DNA from: Alkalinema pantanalense | GTDB taxonomy: Bacteria; Cyanobacteriota; Cyanobacteriia; Leptolyngbyales; Leptolyngbyaceae | Length of the DNA: 64,000 nucleotides | Assembly: GCF_050753345.1 (NCBI RefSeq) | Contig: NZ_JBLZFX010000019.1 | Coordinates: forward strand, 1 to 64,000 | Direction: 5' to 3' | Part shown: piece after piece, positions 18,870 through 29,217 of the stretch | Numbering within the stretch: the first letter of the stretch is position 1 | Layout: the number at the start of each line of letters is the position of its first letter | Made by a program: the position numbers and the translations under genes | Notes under the pieces: generated by a model | The model's database searches: none | Told to the model about the DNA's origin: nothing | What the model saw: the letters and a program-made list of their open reading frames with translations, nothing else

Positions 18870-21800
18870 ATGGAAATTCCGGGTTACAGCGACCTACAAT
18901 TTCGGTGTGAGGGCAGTCATTGTACGATTTATTCTGCCTATCGGGCAGATGGATTGCCAGTGATTTTGAAATATCTTCGCAATCCCTACCCCAGTCCCAC
19001 AGAGGTCGCGCGTTTTCGTCGGGAATACGAGATTACCCGCCAGTTCCAGGAATCGGGCATTATTCGCTGTCTAGATCTCATCGATCGGGGCAATCAGTTT
19101 GTCATGGTTTTAGAGGATTTTGGTGGCTTGGATTTAGATCATTTTTTAACGATCGCGTCACCCTTCTCGATCGACCAGTGCCTAGACTTGATGCTACGGC
19201 TCGCCCGCAGCCTAGGGGAAGTCCACCGGGCCTTAATCATTCACAAAGACATTAATCCTTCTAACATTGTTTGGAATCCCCAAACCAATACGTTAAAGCT
19301 GATTGACTTTGGCATCGCTAGTCAGCTATCGCGGGAAACGCCCAGCTTAACTGATATTCGGGTTTTAGAAGGCACCTTGGCCTATATTTCTCCAGAACAA
19401 ACGGGGCGGATGAATCGATCGGTGGATTTTCGATCGGACTTCTATGCTTTGGGGGTCACCTTTTATCGCATCCTCACGGGCCAACTGCCCTTTCCGGTCG
19501 CCAATCCGCTGGAAATGATTCATGCCCAGATTGCCCGATCGCCCATCCCTCCCCAAGAGGTGCGATCGGAGATTCCCCAGGTTGTTGCCCAGATTGTCCT
19601 GAAGTTGATGGCTAAAAATGCCGATGATCGCTACCAAAGCACCTACGGCTTAGTTCAGGATTTGCAGCGCTGCTACCAGGATTGGCAAAGCCAAGGCCAG
19701 GTGCCCCCCTTCGACCTGGGCCAAGCGGATGTTCCCGATCGGCTCATTCTCTCCCAAACCCTCTATGGCCGCGAAGCCGATCTTCAGCAATTGATGGCTG
19801 CCTTTGAGCGCTGTCGCCAAGGATCGGTCGAACTGGTGATCGTGGCGGGTTACTCCGGGATTGGCAAAACCTCCCTGGTGAATGAAATGCACCGCCCTGT
19901 GACCGCCGCTCAGGGTGAATTTATCAAAGGGAAGTATGACCAATTTAATCGCAGCAAACCCTATGGCCCCCTGGCAGAAGCCCTGACCCAATTTGTGCAG
20001 CGATTGCTTACCCGCAGCGATCGTGAGTTGGCCCATTATCAAGAGGCATTGTTGGCGGCAGTGGGATCCAATGCGCGGCTGTTAATGGATTTGATTCCGG
20101 AGTTTGAACAAATTTTAGGGACTCCGCCCGCCCACCCAGAGGTTACTGAAACTGATGCAGAAACCCGCTTCATCATGTTGTTTCGTTACCTCCTACGCAC
20201 CTTAGCCACCGCAGACCATCCGATCGTTCTGTTTATTGATGATTTGCAATGGGCTGATCTAGCCTTCGTCCGGTTATTACAGCGGCTTGTGACCGATCTT
20301 GAAGCAGGCTATTTGTTATTGGTGGGAGCCTACCGCGACCACGAAGTGAATGCGGCCCATCCATTAATGCTGTCTTTAGAAGAGATTCGTCAGAGTGGCA
20401 AAGTCTTTACGCACTTAAGCCTCACGCCCTTGAGCCAAGCCCACACCCGCCAACTGATTCAAGAAACCCTTCGCTTGCCTGATACCGTTACCCATCCTTT
20501 AGCCGATCTGTGCTTTCAGCGGACTCAAGGCAATCCCTTTTTTCTCAATCAATTACTGGAAACCCTCTATACCCGTGGTCTGTTGACGGTGGATCTTGAC
20601 CAAGGTCGCTGGGTTTGGGATTTACAGGAAATTCAAGCCCAAGGTATGACGGAGGATGTCATCTCCTTTTTGATCGACAAAATGGGAGATCTGCCAAGGA
20701 CAACGGTACAGATGTTGCAACAAGCGTCGGTGGTAGGCAGTCGGTTTGATCTGGCTAGCCTGACGATCTTGCTGGCCTTGGCTCCGGCCCAAGTGGTTAG
20801 CAATCTCCAACCTGCCTTGCACCAAGGGTTGATTGTGCGAGTGAATGATAGCCTTGAGCTGGAAACGGTCTATGACTTCGACTCCGATCCGGATTACAAT
20901 CCCCGTTATCGATTTCTACACGATCGGGTGCAGCAGGCGGCCTATTCCCTCTTAAGTGCGGCGGAACGGGTAGAGGCGCACTACCATCTGGGACGGCAAT
21001 TCCTCGCCCAGACTGCCCTCGTCCAGCCTCAGTCCCAGACGGATGCCCATCTGTTTGCTACGGTCAATCACCTGAATCAGGCCCAGGATCGGTTATCGCA
21101 AACCGATCGACTCACTTTAACCCGCCTCAACTTACAAGCGGGAATTAAAGCTAAACAGGCTGCAGCCTTTCAAGCCGCCTTGGAATTTTTGCTTACGGGG
21201 GTTCAGTTACTGTCGGCGGATGCTTGGCAACAGGATTACCCACTGGCCCATGCACTCTACACCGAGGCATCCATGGCCGCCTTCCTGGCCAACGAGTTAG
21301 CCACGATGGCGCAACTCAACCAACAGATTCTGCACCATGCCCGTCAGCCCTTGGATGCACTCCCCGTTCATGAGGTGACGGTGGGAGCATTGATTGCGCA
21401 GAACCAGTTAAATGACTCGATCGACTACACCCTCCAGGTACTCAAGGACGCTTGGGGCCAGCAACTCCCCAGCCATCCCACTTCGTTACAAGTACTAGGG
21501 CAATTTCTGCGAATCCAGTGGACTTTGCGGGGAAAAACCGCTGAGCAATTACAGGCACTGCCAGAGATGACCGATGCCGCCACGTTAGCGGTGATGCAAT
21601 TGCAGCGAAATATTGTGTCACCGACTTACTATGCACGGCCTAATTTACTTCCGCTGATTACCTTCAGTTTTATTCGCGCCACCTTAACCCACGGGATTGC
21701 CCCGGAATCCGCCTATGCCTTTGCGCTAATGGGGGTCATCCACTGTACTTTGGGGAATGAACCTGAGGGCTATGCCATGGGCCAAATCGCGCTCAAACTG

Positions 21801-24632
21801 CGATCGCGCATTGCCAATCCCCTCCTGCGGAACCGAACGACTCATATTTTGAATGCCCATTTGTGCTTTTGGAAAGAACCCTATCGGAATGCCAAGGCGG
21901 GTCTACGAGAAACCTACAAACAGGCGCTGGAATATGGGGATATAGAATTTGCGGCCTTTTCTGGCATGATGTCCTGTGCCATGGCCTTTTACCAAGGGGA
22001 GTCCTTAGAAACGGTCAAGTCTGAAATGAGTGCCTTCAGTGCGATTATTTCAGATTTGGGGCAGGGTACCTCCCTCTACACCCACGAAATCCACCGTCAA
22101 ACCGTATTTAATCTGACGGGGGACTGTGCCGATCCCAGTTGCTTGGTGGGTACAGCCTACAACGAAGATGAGGCGGTTCCCCTGCATCAGCAAGCCTCGG
22201 ATGTCTCCAATTTGTCCACTTACTGGTGTACCAAAACCATTTTGCATCTAGTACTCGGCGATTATGAGCTAGCCGCTCAGGCCGCCGATGCCAACCGCCA
22301 ATACCTCAGTGGGGCAACGACAACGGTTTATGTAGCCAATTATTTCGCCTATGATGCGCTGATTCAAGCCCAAGTCTACGCCCAGAAAACCGCGCCGGTT
22401 CAGCGCAAGTTACTGCATCGGATCAAGCAAAATCGTCGGAAATTGTCTCGCTGGGCAGCCATGGCTCCGATGAATTTGAGTCAACAATTGGCCCTTGTGG
22501 ATGCGGAATTAGCGCGGTTACAAAATCGTCCTAATGTGGCGATCGAAGGCTATGAGCGGGCGATCGCCCTAGCACAGCAAAATGGATTTTTGCACCACGA
22601 AGCGCTGGCCTCGGAATTGGCGGGACGGTTTTCTCTCCGTCGTAACTATCCCAAGCTAGCCCTAGCTTATTTGCGGGATGCCCGTTATCTATATCAACAA
22701 TGGGGTGCGATCGCAAAAGTCAAGCGCTTAGAGGCAGCCTATCCAGAACTGCGTCAGGACGATAGTTCGATCGGGCAGCGGCGCGTCAGTTTAGACACGA
22801 CTAGCGGAACTAGTAATTTATCGCTAGATTTTGAATCTGTAATTCGTGCCAGTCAGGCTATTTCCAATGAAATTGTTCTGGAACAGTTGCTACAAACGCT
22901 AATGAAAACCGTACTGGCAACGGCGGGCGCTCAAACGGGATTGTTGCTGCTAGAACAAGCTGGAACTTGGCAGGTGATTGCTGCTGATGGGGTAGAGGGA
23001 GCGGAGGTGCCATCCCTCGCAGAAGCGACCTTTGCTCCGGCGATCGTGAATTATGTCATCAAGTGTCGAGACAGTGTGGTTTTGAAGGATGCTAGCCAAG
23101 AAGGGGCATTTATGAATGATCCCTACGTGGTCAGTCATAGGCCGAAATCCATTCTCTGTGCACCGTTATTAAACCAGGGGCAACTAAATGGGATTTTGTA
23201 TCTGGAAAATAATCTAACAACGGGTGCATTTACCCCAGAACGGGTTGAAGTGCTCCAAATTCTATCTAGTCAAGCAGCGATTTCGCTACAAAATTCTCAA
23301 CTTTACGTAACCTTAGGGCAGCAGAATCAGGCATTAGAACAAGCTAAGAATCAATTGGCGGACTATTCGCGCACCCTAGAACAAAAGGTTCAGGAACGCA
23401 CCCAGGAACTCTCCCAGACCCTAGAGGTGTTGAAGGCGACCCAGGCGGAACTGCGCTTTGAAAATGAATTACTGCGCAGTGCTGAAGCCCCCAGTGCCTA
23501 CACCTATCAGGTGGGGGGAAGTTTGCCGATGGATGCCCCGACCTATGTGGTGCGATCGTCCGATCGTTACCTCTACAAAGCCCTGCACCAAGGCCAATTT
23601 TGCTATGTCCTAAACTCCCGACAAATGGGGAAATCGAGTTTGATGGTACGCATGCTACAGCAACTCCAACAGGAAGGCTACAGCTGTACTGCGATCGATT
23701 TAACGCTTTTAGGGAGCGAAACCGTGACCCCGGAGCAATGGTACAAGGGGCTAGCGGTACAGCTCTGGCAAGGCTTTGATTTACTAGGACGGGTGAACCT
23801 CAAAGCCTGGTGGAACGATCGCTTAGATATTTCGCCCGTGCAGCGGCTAGGGCAGTTTTTAGGTGAGGTGTTGTTAACTGAAGTGGGTACGGATGAAATG
23901 CCCAATTCCCGAAAGCTTGTGATTTTCTTAGATGAAATTGACAGTGTGCTGGGGTTACCGTTCTCGGCGAATGACTTTTTTGGGTTAATTCGTGCTTGCT
24001 ATAACCAACGCAGCTTCAATTCAATCTGGAATCGGTTAACCTTTACGCTGCTGGGGGTGGCAACACCTTCAGCATTAATTACGGACATTCAGCGCACACC
24101 GTTCAATATTGGCCAAGCCATTCTATTAGAAGGATTTAAAGAGCATGAAGCACAACCGTTATTAAATGGGTTAACAGATCAGGTGAATAATCCACAGATA
24201 TTTCTGAAGGCATTGCTCTTTTGGACGAATGGACAACCCTTTTTAACTCAGAAACTCTGTCAATTGGTGCGAAGTGAGCGGCAGCCTATTCCACTCAACC
24301 AAGAAACAGAATGGGTCGCCAACCTAGTACAAACTCGATTGATCGATCGCTGGGAGTCTCAAGATGAGCCAGAACATCTCCGCACGATCTCCGATCGACT
24401 GCTCCACGGCCCATTTCCCGCAACCCATCTCCTCAGTTTGTATCGTCAAATTCTTGAGGCGGAGTCGATCGTTTTACCCAATAGTCCTGAGACGGAGGAA
24501 CTGTTATTATCTGGCGTGATCCGCAAATATCAAGGGCAATTTCAGATCAGTAATCGCATTTACGCAGCAGTGTTTAACCAGGCTTGGATTGAAGCCATGA
24601 TGTCCCTGGAAACAAGTACTGAATCCCTATGA
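18870..24632 (+). CDS. Serine/threonine kinase - AAA ATPase - GAF - AAA-like STAND fusion protein
   Basis: Residues 1-270 are a protein kinase domain (HKDINPSN catalytic loop, DFGIA, EGTLAYISPEQTGRMNR). Residues about 295-700 are an AAA/STAND ATPase (YGREADLQ, P-loop SGIGKTSL, Walker B VLFIDDLQWAD), followed by helical tetratricopeptide-like repeats to about 1300. This layout is standard in cyanobacterial multi-sensor kinases. A GAF domain (about 1316-1490) and coiled coil follow. Where a histidine kinase would usually sit, residues 1544-1900 form a second ATPase of the AAA_35 family (YTYQVGGSLPMDAPTYVV, NSRQMGKSSLMVR, LVIFLDEIDSVL). It lies 146 bases after the second lipoxygenase on the same strand. 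Probably a cytosolic signal-integration protein. Confidence 0.9.
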   Translation: MEIPGYSDLQFRCEGSHCTIYSAYRADGLPVILKYLRNPYPSPTEVARFRREYEITRQFQESGIIRCLDLIDRGNQFVMVLEDFGGLDLDHFLTIASPFSIDQCLDLMLRLARSLGEVHRALIIHKDINPSNIVWNPQTNTLKLIDFGIASQLSRETPSLTDIRVLEGTLAYISPEQTGRMNRSVDFRSDFYALGVTFYRILTGQLPFPVANPLEMIHAQIARSPIPPQEVRSEIPQVVAQIVLKLMAKNADDRYQSTYGLVQDLQRCYQDWQSQGQVPPFDLGQADVPDRLILSQTLYGREADLQQLMAAFERCRQGSVELVIVAGYSGIGKTSLVNEMHRPVTAAQGEFIKGKYDQFNRSKPYGPLAEALTQFVQRLLTRSDRELAHYQEALLAAVGSNARLLMDLIPEFEQILGTPPAHPEVTETDAETRFIMLFRYLLRTLATADHPIVLFIDDLQWADLAFVRLLQRLVTDLEAGYLLLVGAYRDHEVNAAHPLMLSLEEIRQSGKVFTHLSLTPLSQAHTRQLIQETLRLPDTVTHPLADLCFQRTQGNPFFLNQLLETLYTRGLLTVDLDQGRWVWDLQEIQAQGMTEDVISFLIDKMGDLPRTTVQMLQQASVVGSRFDLASLTILLALAPAQVVSNLQPALHQGLIVRVNDSLELETVYDFDSDPDYNPRYRFLHDRVQQAAYSLLSAAERVEAHYHLGRQFLAQTALVQPQSQTDAHLFATVNHLNQAQDRLSQTDRLTLTRLNLQAGIKAKQAAAFQAALEFLLTGVQLLSADAWQQDYPLAHALYTEASMAAFLANELATMAQLNQQILHHARQPLDALPVHEVTVGALIAQNQLNDSIDYTLQVLKDAWGQQLPSHPTSLQVLGQFLRIQWTLRGKTAEQLQALPEMTDAATLAVMQLQRNIVSPTYYARPNLLPLITFSFIRATLTHGIAPESAYAFALMGVIHCTLGNEPEGYAMGQIALKLRSRIANPLLRNRTTHILNAHLCFWKEPYRNAKAGLRETYKQALEYGDIEFAAFSGMMSCAMAFYQGESLETVKSEMSAFSAIISDLGQGTSLYTHEIHRQTVFNLTGDCADPSCLVGTAYNEDEAVPLHQQASDVSNLSTYWCTKTILHLVLGDYELAAQAADANRQYLSGATTTVYVANYFAYDALIQAQVYAQKTAPVQRKLLHRIKQNRRKLSRWAAMAPMNLSQQLALVDAELARLQNRPNVAIEGYERAIALAQQNGFLHHEALASELAGRFSLRRNYPKLALAYLRDARYLYQQWGAIAKVKRLEAAYPELRQDDSSIGQRRVSLDTTSGTSNLSLDFESVIRASQAISNEIVLEQLLQTLMKTVLATAGAQTGLLLLEQAGTWQVIAADGVEGAEVPSLAEATFAPAIVNYVIKCRDSVVLKDASQEGAFMNDPYVVSHRPKSILCAPLLNQGQLNGILYLENNLTTGAFTPERVEVLQILSSQAAISLQNSQLYVTLGQQNQALEQAKNQLADYSRTLEQKVQERTQELSQTLEVLKATQAELRFENELLRSAEAPSAYTYQVGGSLPMDAPTYVVRSSDRYLYKALHQGQFCYVLNSRQMGKSSLMVRMLQQLQQEGYSCTAIDLTLLGSETVTPEQWYKGLAVQLWQGFDLLGRVNLKAWWNDRLDISPVQRLGQFLGEVLLTEVGTDEMPNSRKLVIFLDEIDSVLGLPFSANDFFGLIRACYNQRSFNSIWNRLTFTLLGVATPSALITDIQRTPFNIGQAILLEGFKEHEAQPLLNGLTDQVNNPQIFLKALLFWTNGQPFLTQKLCQLVRSERQPIPLNQETEWVANLVQTRLIDRWESQDEPEHLRTISDRLLHGPFPATHLLSLYRQILEAESIVLPNSPETEELLLSGVIRKYQGQFQISNRIYAAVFNQAWIEAMMSLETSTESL

Positions 24633-24817
24633 AGGCACAAAAATCGATGGTGTAGTAGAAAGTGGGATCAGTGAGGGCGGCATCGCGCCACGCCCCTTTC
24701 GCTTGATAGGACGGGAGTGGGCTGGAGCATCATAGACCAAGCCTGCTGATTTTCCACACAAAGCGCTCCCCCTTTCGCTAAGCTAGATCATGGGTGATTC
24801 GCGCTAGGACGGCTGAA

Positions 24818-26047
24818 ATGAAACTTGCAGACCTTTGGCCTTGGGTTCTGCCCCCGATCGTTGGTGGCATCATTGGTTACTTCACCAACGACATTGCCAT
24901 TCGCATGTTATTCCGCCCCTACCGCCCTTGGTACATCGGCAACTTCCGCGTTCCCTTCACCCCCGGCGTCATTCCCCGTAACCAAGCCAAACTCGCCAAA
25001 CGCATCGCCGACACCATCATGGGCTCCCTCCTGACTCCCGATGAGATCCACGGCATTGCCCAACGCCTGCTCAAAGTTGAACGAGTCCAAGCCGCCATTC
25101 TTTGGATTCTCCGCCTCGTCCTGGATCAACTGCAAACTGGCAAAGAAGAAAATACCACTAAAGTTCTTGCGAATATCCTGCGGGATTTATTCGGTGACTC
25201 CCTTCCCCGGTTGTTGCAAGTCCTCGCTCAACGGGAACATTTTTTAGAGGATCAACTGAATCAGATTTTCGATCGAATCTTACTTGAATTTCAACTCACC
25301 GAAGAACAGGCCAATCACCTCTCCGTTTGGCTGCTCACCTCCGTCCTGCCCCCCGATGTCCTACGGCAAATCCTCGTCGATTTTCTCACCGATCGCAATA
25401 TCCAAATCCTCGACGATCGCTTCCGCGAAAAAACCAGCGGTACCTACTGGGTCGTTGCCAATTTATTCGGCATGCGTAATTCCCTCATCCGCCTCCGCAC
25501 CTTTTGCCTCGACGATCGGGAAGCCACCAATGCTATTATTCAAGACCTGATCATTTCCCTGCGCATTCAACAACGCTTCCAAGAGTTTTTCTACGACTTC
25601 TCCCTGCAAACCCTACCCGTCTCCACTGTCCGCCAACTGCGCCGCACCCTACGGGACAGCGTCCGCACCTATCTGCGCGATCGGGGGGCTGACCTGTTGC
25701 AAGGGTTAAGTTCCTCGGTTAATTGGGAAAATGTCGCCTCAGTTGTTCTCAAACGATTGCAAACTCTTAGTACCGTTAGCGAATCATTGGATGTTGTGAG
25801 TTGGGAAATTGCGAATGTTTTGGAACGCTACCTAGAACGGGATTTAGAAAATATTGTGATTGAAGTTCTTCCCATTCTGGACATCGATCAAGTGATTATT
25901 AACCGAGTCGTGGCCACTCCACCCGCAGAAATGGAAGCGGGAATTAACGAACTTGTGCAGACTGAACTCCAAGCGATCGTCAACTTAGGGGGCGTCCTCG
26001 GGGTCGCGATCGGGTTACTGCAAACGCTCTCCTTGCTCTGGCGTTAG
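24818..26047 (+). CDS. DUF445 family membrane protein
   Basis: The 409-residue protein opens with a membrane segment (LPPIVGGIIGYFTNDIAIRM) followed by FRVPFTPGVIPRNQAKLAKR, the signature of the DUF445/YheB-like family. The middle is helical, and a C-terminal hydrophobic stretch (LGGVLGVAIGLLQTLSLL) is probably a second membrane anchor. I prefer ATG 24818; an in-frame GTG at 24794 adds eight residues not seen in the family. Function unknown. Confidence 0.85.
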   Translation: MKLADLWPWVLPPIVGGIIGYFTNDIAIRMLFRPYRPWYIGNFRVPFTPGVIPRNQAKLAKRIADTIMGSLLTPDEIHGIAQRLLKVERVQAAILWILRLVLDQLQTGKEENTTKVLANILRDLFGDSLPRLLQVLAQREHFLEDQLNQIFDRILLEFQLTEEQANHLSVWLLTSVLPPDVLRQILVDFLTDRNIQILDDRFREKTSGTYWVVANLFGMRNSLIRLRTFCLDDREATNAIIQDLIISLRIQQRFQEFFYDFSLQTLPVSTVRQLRRTLRDSVRTYLRDRGADLLQGLSSSVNWENVASVVLKRLQTLSTVSESLDVVSWEIANVLERYLERDLENIVIEVLPILDIDQVIINRVVATPPAEMEAGINELVQTELQAIVNLGGVLGVAIGLLQTLSLLWR

Positions 26048-26724
26048 AAAATTCTTAAACGCTTACCGTGAGTTCCAAAAATCGACAATTGAAATTTTTG
26101 ATAGTTACTAGTGATTAAAGCTCATTAAACCGTTGCGTGGCAGAGAGGAGGAATATCTAATACCTAAAATTATGATTTCTCTATACCTATGAGCCTTCTT
26201 GAACTTTGTTATCGGAAGCCATTGCTGAGAGACTTGATTAATGATAATAGTTTTATTATTGAACCCTATCAAGCTATCTAAAAAAATCTATTACTTCCAT
26301 GGAGGTTTGCAAAGAGTAATGAGAGATCCTGCGTAGAAGTTCTACGATCGGGATTTCAGCCTAATCTGTCTATTGTTCATTTATGCGTTCATACCCTCAC
26401 TCAACAGCTTGTTACAATTTTTTGTTCATTTAAATGTATTTCAGTCAAGTTCTTTGATGGACTGTATACAAGCGGAGTTAGGCTGTGACACGGATGAATG
26501 TAATGGAGTTGTTACTCCGATAAATCGTCGAACGATACAAGTTAAGCTGGAATCCGATTCAGATCCCTGTCGCACAATTCAGTTTATTCAATAGGATTCA
26601 ATGATGGAAAATATGATGCAAGAGGGTCTTCTCTTGTATCAAGCATCCGTCATTCGAAACATATCGATCATGAGCCATTTCATGAGCCATTACTGTCAAT
26701 CTATTCCATGATTAGGCAAATTCT
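26048..26724. other. Intergenic region before the mrp operon
   Basis: No gene is well supported. A 45-codon open frame from ATG 26457 to 26594 (MDCIQAELGCDTDECNG...) has a Cys/Asp-rich composition unlike random sequence but no ribosome-binding site, and I do not recognise it. A direct repeat ATGAGCCATT occurs twice at about 26669-26690. The mrp promoter must lie here but is not obvious. Confidence 0.4.
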
Positions 26725-27063
26725 ATGGTGTTGGAAGCATTTGTTTTTGCAACGATCTTGTGTGGCTTTTTTGGCATCTTGCTGAAAAAGAATTTGCTCA
26801 TGAAAATTATCGCAATGGATGTGATGAGCACCGGCGTCGTGACGTATTACGTTGTGATTTCAGGCCGGGACGGGGTTTTCACGCCCATCTTGACGGAGCC
26901 AGCCCCCGCAGGAGCCTACGCCGATCCAGTGCCGCAAGCGGTGATCTTGACCGCGATCGTGATTGGGCTGTCTATTCAGGCACTCATGCTCGTCGGTGCC
27001 ATGAAACTATCACGAGATAATCCGACCTTAGAGTGTCACGAGATCGAAAAGAGTAATACATGA
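26725..27063 (+). CDS. mrpC: Mrp-type Na+/H+ antiporter subunit C (NuoK-like)
   Basis: The 112-residue protein has three membrane segments in NuoK/MnhC arrangement (GFFGILLKKNLLMKIIAMDV; then DPVPQAVILTAIVIGLSIQA). The DPVPQAxxLTAIVI block is diagnostic of MnhC. It is the first gene of a seven-gene cluster, and its stop overlaps the start of mrpD by four bases (ATGA). It forms part of a multisubunit cation/proton antiporter in the cytoplasmic or thylakoid membrane. Confidence 0.92.
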   Translation: MVLEAFVFATILCGFFGILLKKNLLMKIIAMDVMSTGVVTYYVVISGRDGVFTPILTEPAPAGAYADPVPQAVILTAIVIGLSIQALMLVGAMKLSRDNPTLECHEIEKSNT

Positions 27064-28562
27064 TGAATCACTGGATCAACTATTGGACCCTTGCTTGGAT
27101 TGCCTGTCCCTTTTTGCTCGGTTTCATTGTTTACCTATTGCCCAACATTAGCCGCTACGTTGCCCTATTGGGGGCATTGTCCTCTGCGGCCTATGCAACA
27201 CAGCTCTTTCTAGCCAAATCCCCCGTTAGTTTAAAGCTTTTGGATCATTTTGGCGTTAGCTTGCTGCTTGATCCATTAACTGCATTTTTTATTTTAACGA
27301 ATGCATTAGTGACAGCGGCGGTGCTGTTCTATTGCTGGAAGCGTGATAAATCTCCATTCTTCTATGCTCAAGTTTTACTTCTGCATGGCAGCGTTAACTC
27401 CGCCTTCGCCTGTGCAGACTTCATGAGCTTATATGTAGCCCTGGAAGTTATTAGCATTGCGACATTTCTGTTAATTGCCTATCCCCGCAGCGATCGCTCC
27501 CTGTGGATTGGTTTACGCTACTTGTTTATCAGTAACGTGGCCATGTTGTTCTATCTGGTCGGAACGGTGCTGGTTTACAAAGCCCACCATTCCTTTGACT
27601 TTGCAGGGCTACGAGGAGCCCCCCCAGAAGCGATCGCCTTAATTCTCTTGGGGTTATTGGTGAAGGGCGGCATCTTTGTTTCGGGGTTATGGTTGCCCCT
27701 GACCCACTCAGAATCTGATTCACCCGTGTCTGCGTTGATGTCCGGCGTGGTCGTCAAAGCGGCCATTTTACCCCTGGCGCGGTGTGCTCTGTTGTTGGAA
27801 GAAATTGACCCGATCGTCCGCATTTTTGGAGTAGGAACGGCGGTCTTTGGTGTGGCCTATGCCGTGGTGGAAAAGGATGCCAAACGCATGTTGGCGTTCC
27901 ATACCATTTCGCAATTAGGCTTTATTTTGGCAGCCCCAGAAGTCGGCGGATTCTATGCCCTCACCCATGGTCTGGTTAAAGCGGCTCTATTCCTGATCGT
28001 TGGCCAGTTACCCAGCCGCAACCTCAAGGAATTGCAACATCAACCGATTCCCCTTGCACTCTGGGGCGCAGTGGTGGCAGCCAGCTTCTCCATCTCCGGT
28101 TTTCCCCTCTTGGCCGGATTTGGGGCCAAGGTATTAACCATGAAAAATCTCTTGCCCTGGCAAGTGGTGGGCATGAACATTGCCGCCTTGGGCACCGCCA
28201 TCTCCTTCGCAAAATTCATTTTCCTGCCGGTTCAAGCCCCGTCCTGGGCGCTGTCAGGGTCACCCAGCCCAACTCCGCCCGTCCCAGCCCCAAAACCGAT
28301 GCCCGTTCTTTCCTTGAGCTTCTGGGCTGCCATCTTGATATTACTAGGCGGCTTGGTGGGGGCCAACTTGGTCTACTACGACGCCTACACCCTCCAGAAT
28401 GTGGTCAAACCCCTCGCCACGATCGCGCTGGGATGGTTGGCTTACTGGTTCATCTTTCGTCGCTGGATCGTGAAATTGCCCCGTATGTTCGAACAATTTG
28501 ACCACCTTATTGGGGTGATGAGTCTCAGTTTAGTCCTGTTATTTTGGATGGTGCTGACATGA
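27060..28562 (+). CDS. mrpD: Mrp-type Na+/H+ antiporter subunit D (NuoL/M/N-like)
   Basis: A 500-residue polytopic protein with about 13-14 helices and conserved proton-channel blocks: LYVALEVISIATFLLIAYP, LLGLLVKGGIFVSGLWLPLTH and EKDAKRMLAFHTISQLGFIL. The charged helix residues (E in YVALE, K in LVKGG and EKDAKR) are those expected of a proton-pumping antiporter-like subunit. Double ATG at 27060/27063; the first overlaps mrpC. It is the only large antiporter-type subunit in the cluster, whereas some cyanobacterial mrp operons have two. Confidence 0.92.
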   Translation: MMNHWINYWTLAWIACPFLLGFIVYLLPNISRYVALLGALSSAAYATQLFLAKSPVSLKLLDHFGVSLLLDPLTAFFILTNALVTAAVLFYCWKRDKSPFFYAQVLLLHGSVNSAFACADFMSLYVALEVISIATFLLIAYPRSDRSLWIGLRYLFISNVAMLFYLVGTVLVYKAHHSFDFAGLRGAPPEAIALILLGLLVKGGIFVSGLWLPLTHSESDSPVSALMSGVVVKAAILPLARCALLLEEIDPIVRIFGVGTAVFGVAYAVVEKDAKRMLAFHTISQLGFILAAPEVGGFYALTHGLVKAALFLIVGQLPSRNLKELQHQPIPLALWGAVVAASFSISGFPLLAGFGAKVLTMKNLLPWQVVGMNIAALGTAISFAKFIFLPVQAPSWALSGSPSPTPPVPAPKPMPVLSLSFWAAILILLGGLVGANLVYYDAYTLQNVVKPLATIALGWLAYWFIFRRWIVKLPRMFEQFDHLIGVMSLSLVLLFWMVLT

Positions 28563-28963
28563 TTGGACATTTCATTTTCAGGTTAACTATTTGGTTGTTA
28601 CTAACTGCTAATTTGAGTCTCGTTAACATTGCCATTGGGGTCGCCATTGCCATCTTCTTGCCTCGGGGAACTGCTTCACCAGAACGTCTAAAAGATTTGC
28701 TACAGGGCTTAGGAAAAATCATTTTGGCCATTCCCCAAGCCTATGCCGAAGCTTTTGACTTAATCCTACGGCCCCATACCCACGAAGATGTCATTTTGGA
28801 GCGCGTCTCCTCCCGTCGATCTCAAGGATTAGTCTTTTTAGACATTTTTCTGATCACTTTTACCCCCAAGACAACGGTTTTGAAATATCGCGATGAGGGC
28901 TGGTACGAAGTCCACCGTGTTTGTCGCAAACCCCATGTGTCCAAACCTGAGGCTTTATCATGA
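28559..28963 (+). CDS. mrpE: Mrp-type antiporter subunit E
   Basis: The 134-residue protein has two N-terminal membrane segments (LTIWLLLTANLSLVNIAIGV and AIAIFLPRG) followed by a cytosolic part, as in MnhE. ATG 28559 overlaps the mrpD stop by four bases. Translational coupling through the operon is likely. Confidence 0.88.
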   Translation: MIGHFIFRLTIWLLLTANLSLVNIAIGVAIAIFLPRGTASPERLKDLLQGLGKIILAIPQAYAEAFDLILRPHTHEDVILERVSSRRSQGLVFLDIFLITFTPKTTVLKYRDEGWYEVHRVCRKPHVSKPEALS

Positions 28964-29217
28964 TCCTCAATCTATTTCTATTTGCCATGATTGCGGCCTT
29001 GGTGATTCCCCTATACGAATCCTGGCGGAATGAAGATATTTGGCAAATGATGTTGGCTTTTTCGAGCGTTTCGACCAAAGCTTCGGTGATGATTTTACTG
29101 ATTTCTGTATTGCGAGATGACTGGATGATTGGCATTGTCGGTGTCATTATCCTCAGCGTAGGCAATGCAGGATTAATGCTATTGGCACATATTGTGAAAC
29201 AACTGGGAGAGCCTTAA
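28960..29217 (+). CDS. mrpF: Mrp-type antiporter subunit F
   Basis: This 85-residue protein has three hydrophobic segments in the MnhF size range (usually about 90), including SSVSTKASVMILLISVL and GIVGVIILSVGNAGLMLL. Four-base overlap with mrpE and TAATG junction with mrpG. Assigned by size, topology and position. Confidence 0.85.
   Translation: MILNLFLFAMIAALVIPLYESWRNEDIWQMMLAFSSVSTKASVMILLISVLRDDWMIGIVGVIILSVGNAGLMLLAHIVKQLGEP

Noticed and set aside
26373..26594. 73-codon open frame before mrpC
   Set aside because: The first third is AT-rich and hydrophobic by composition, and there is no ribosome-binding site; only the last 45 codons look protein-like, which is noted under the intergenic entry.
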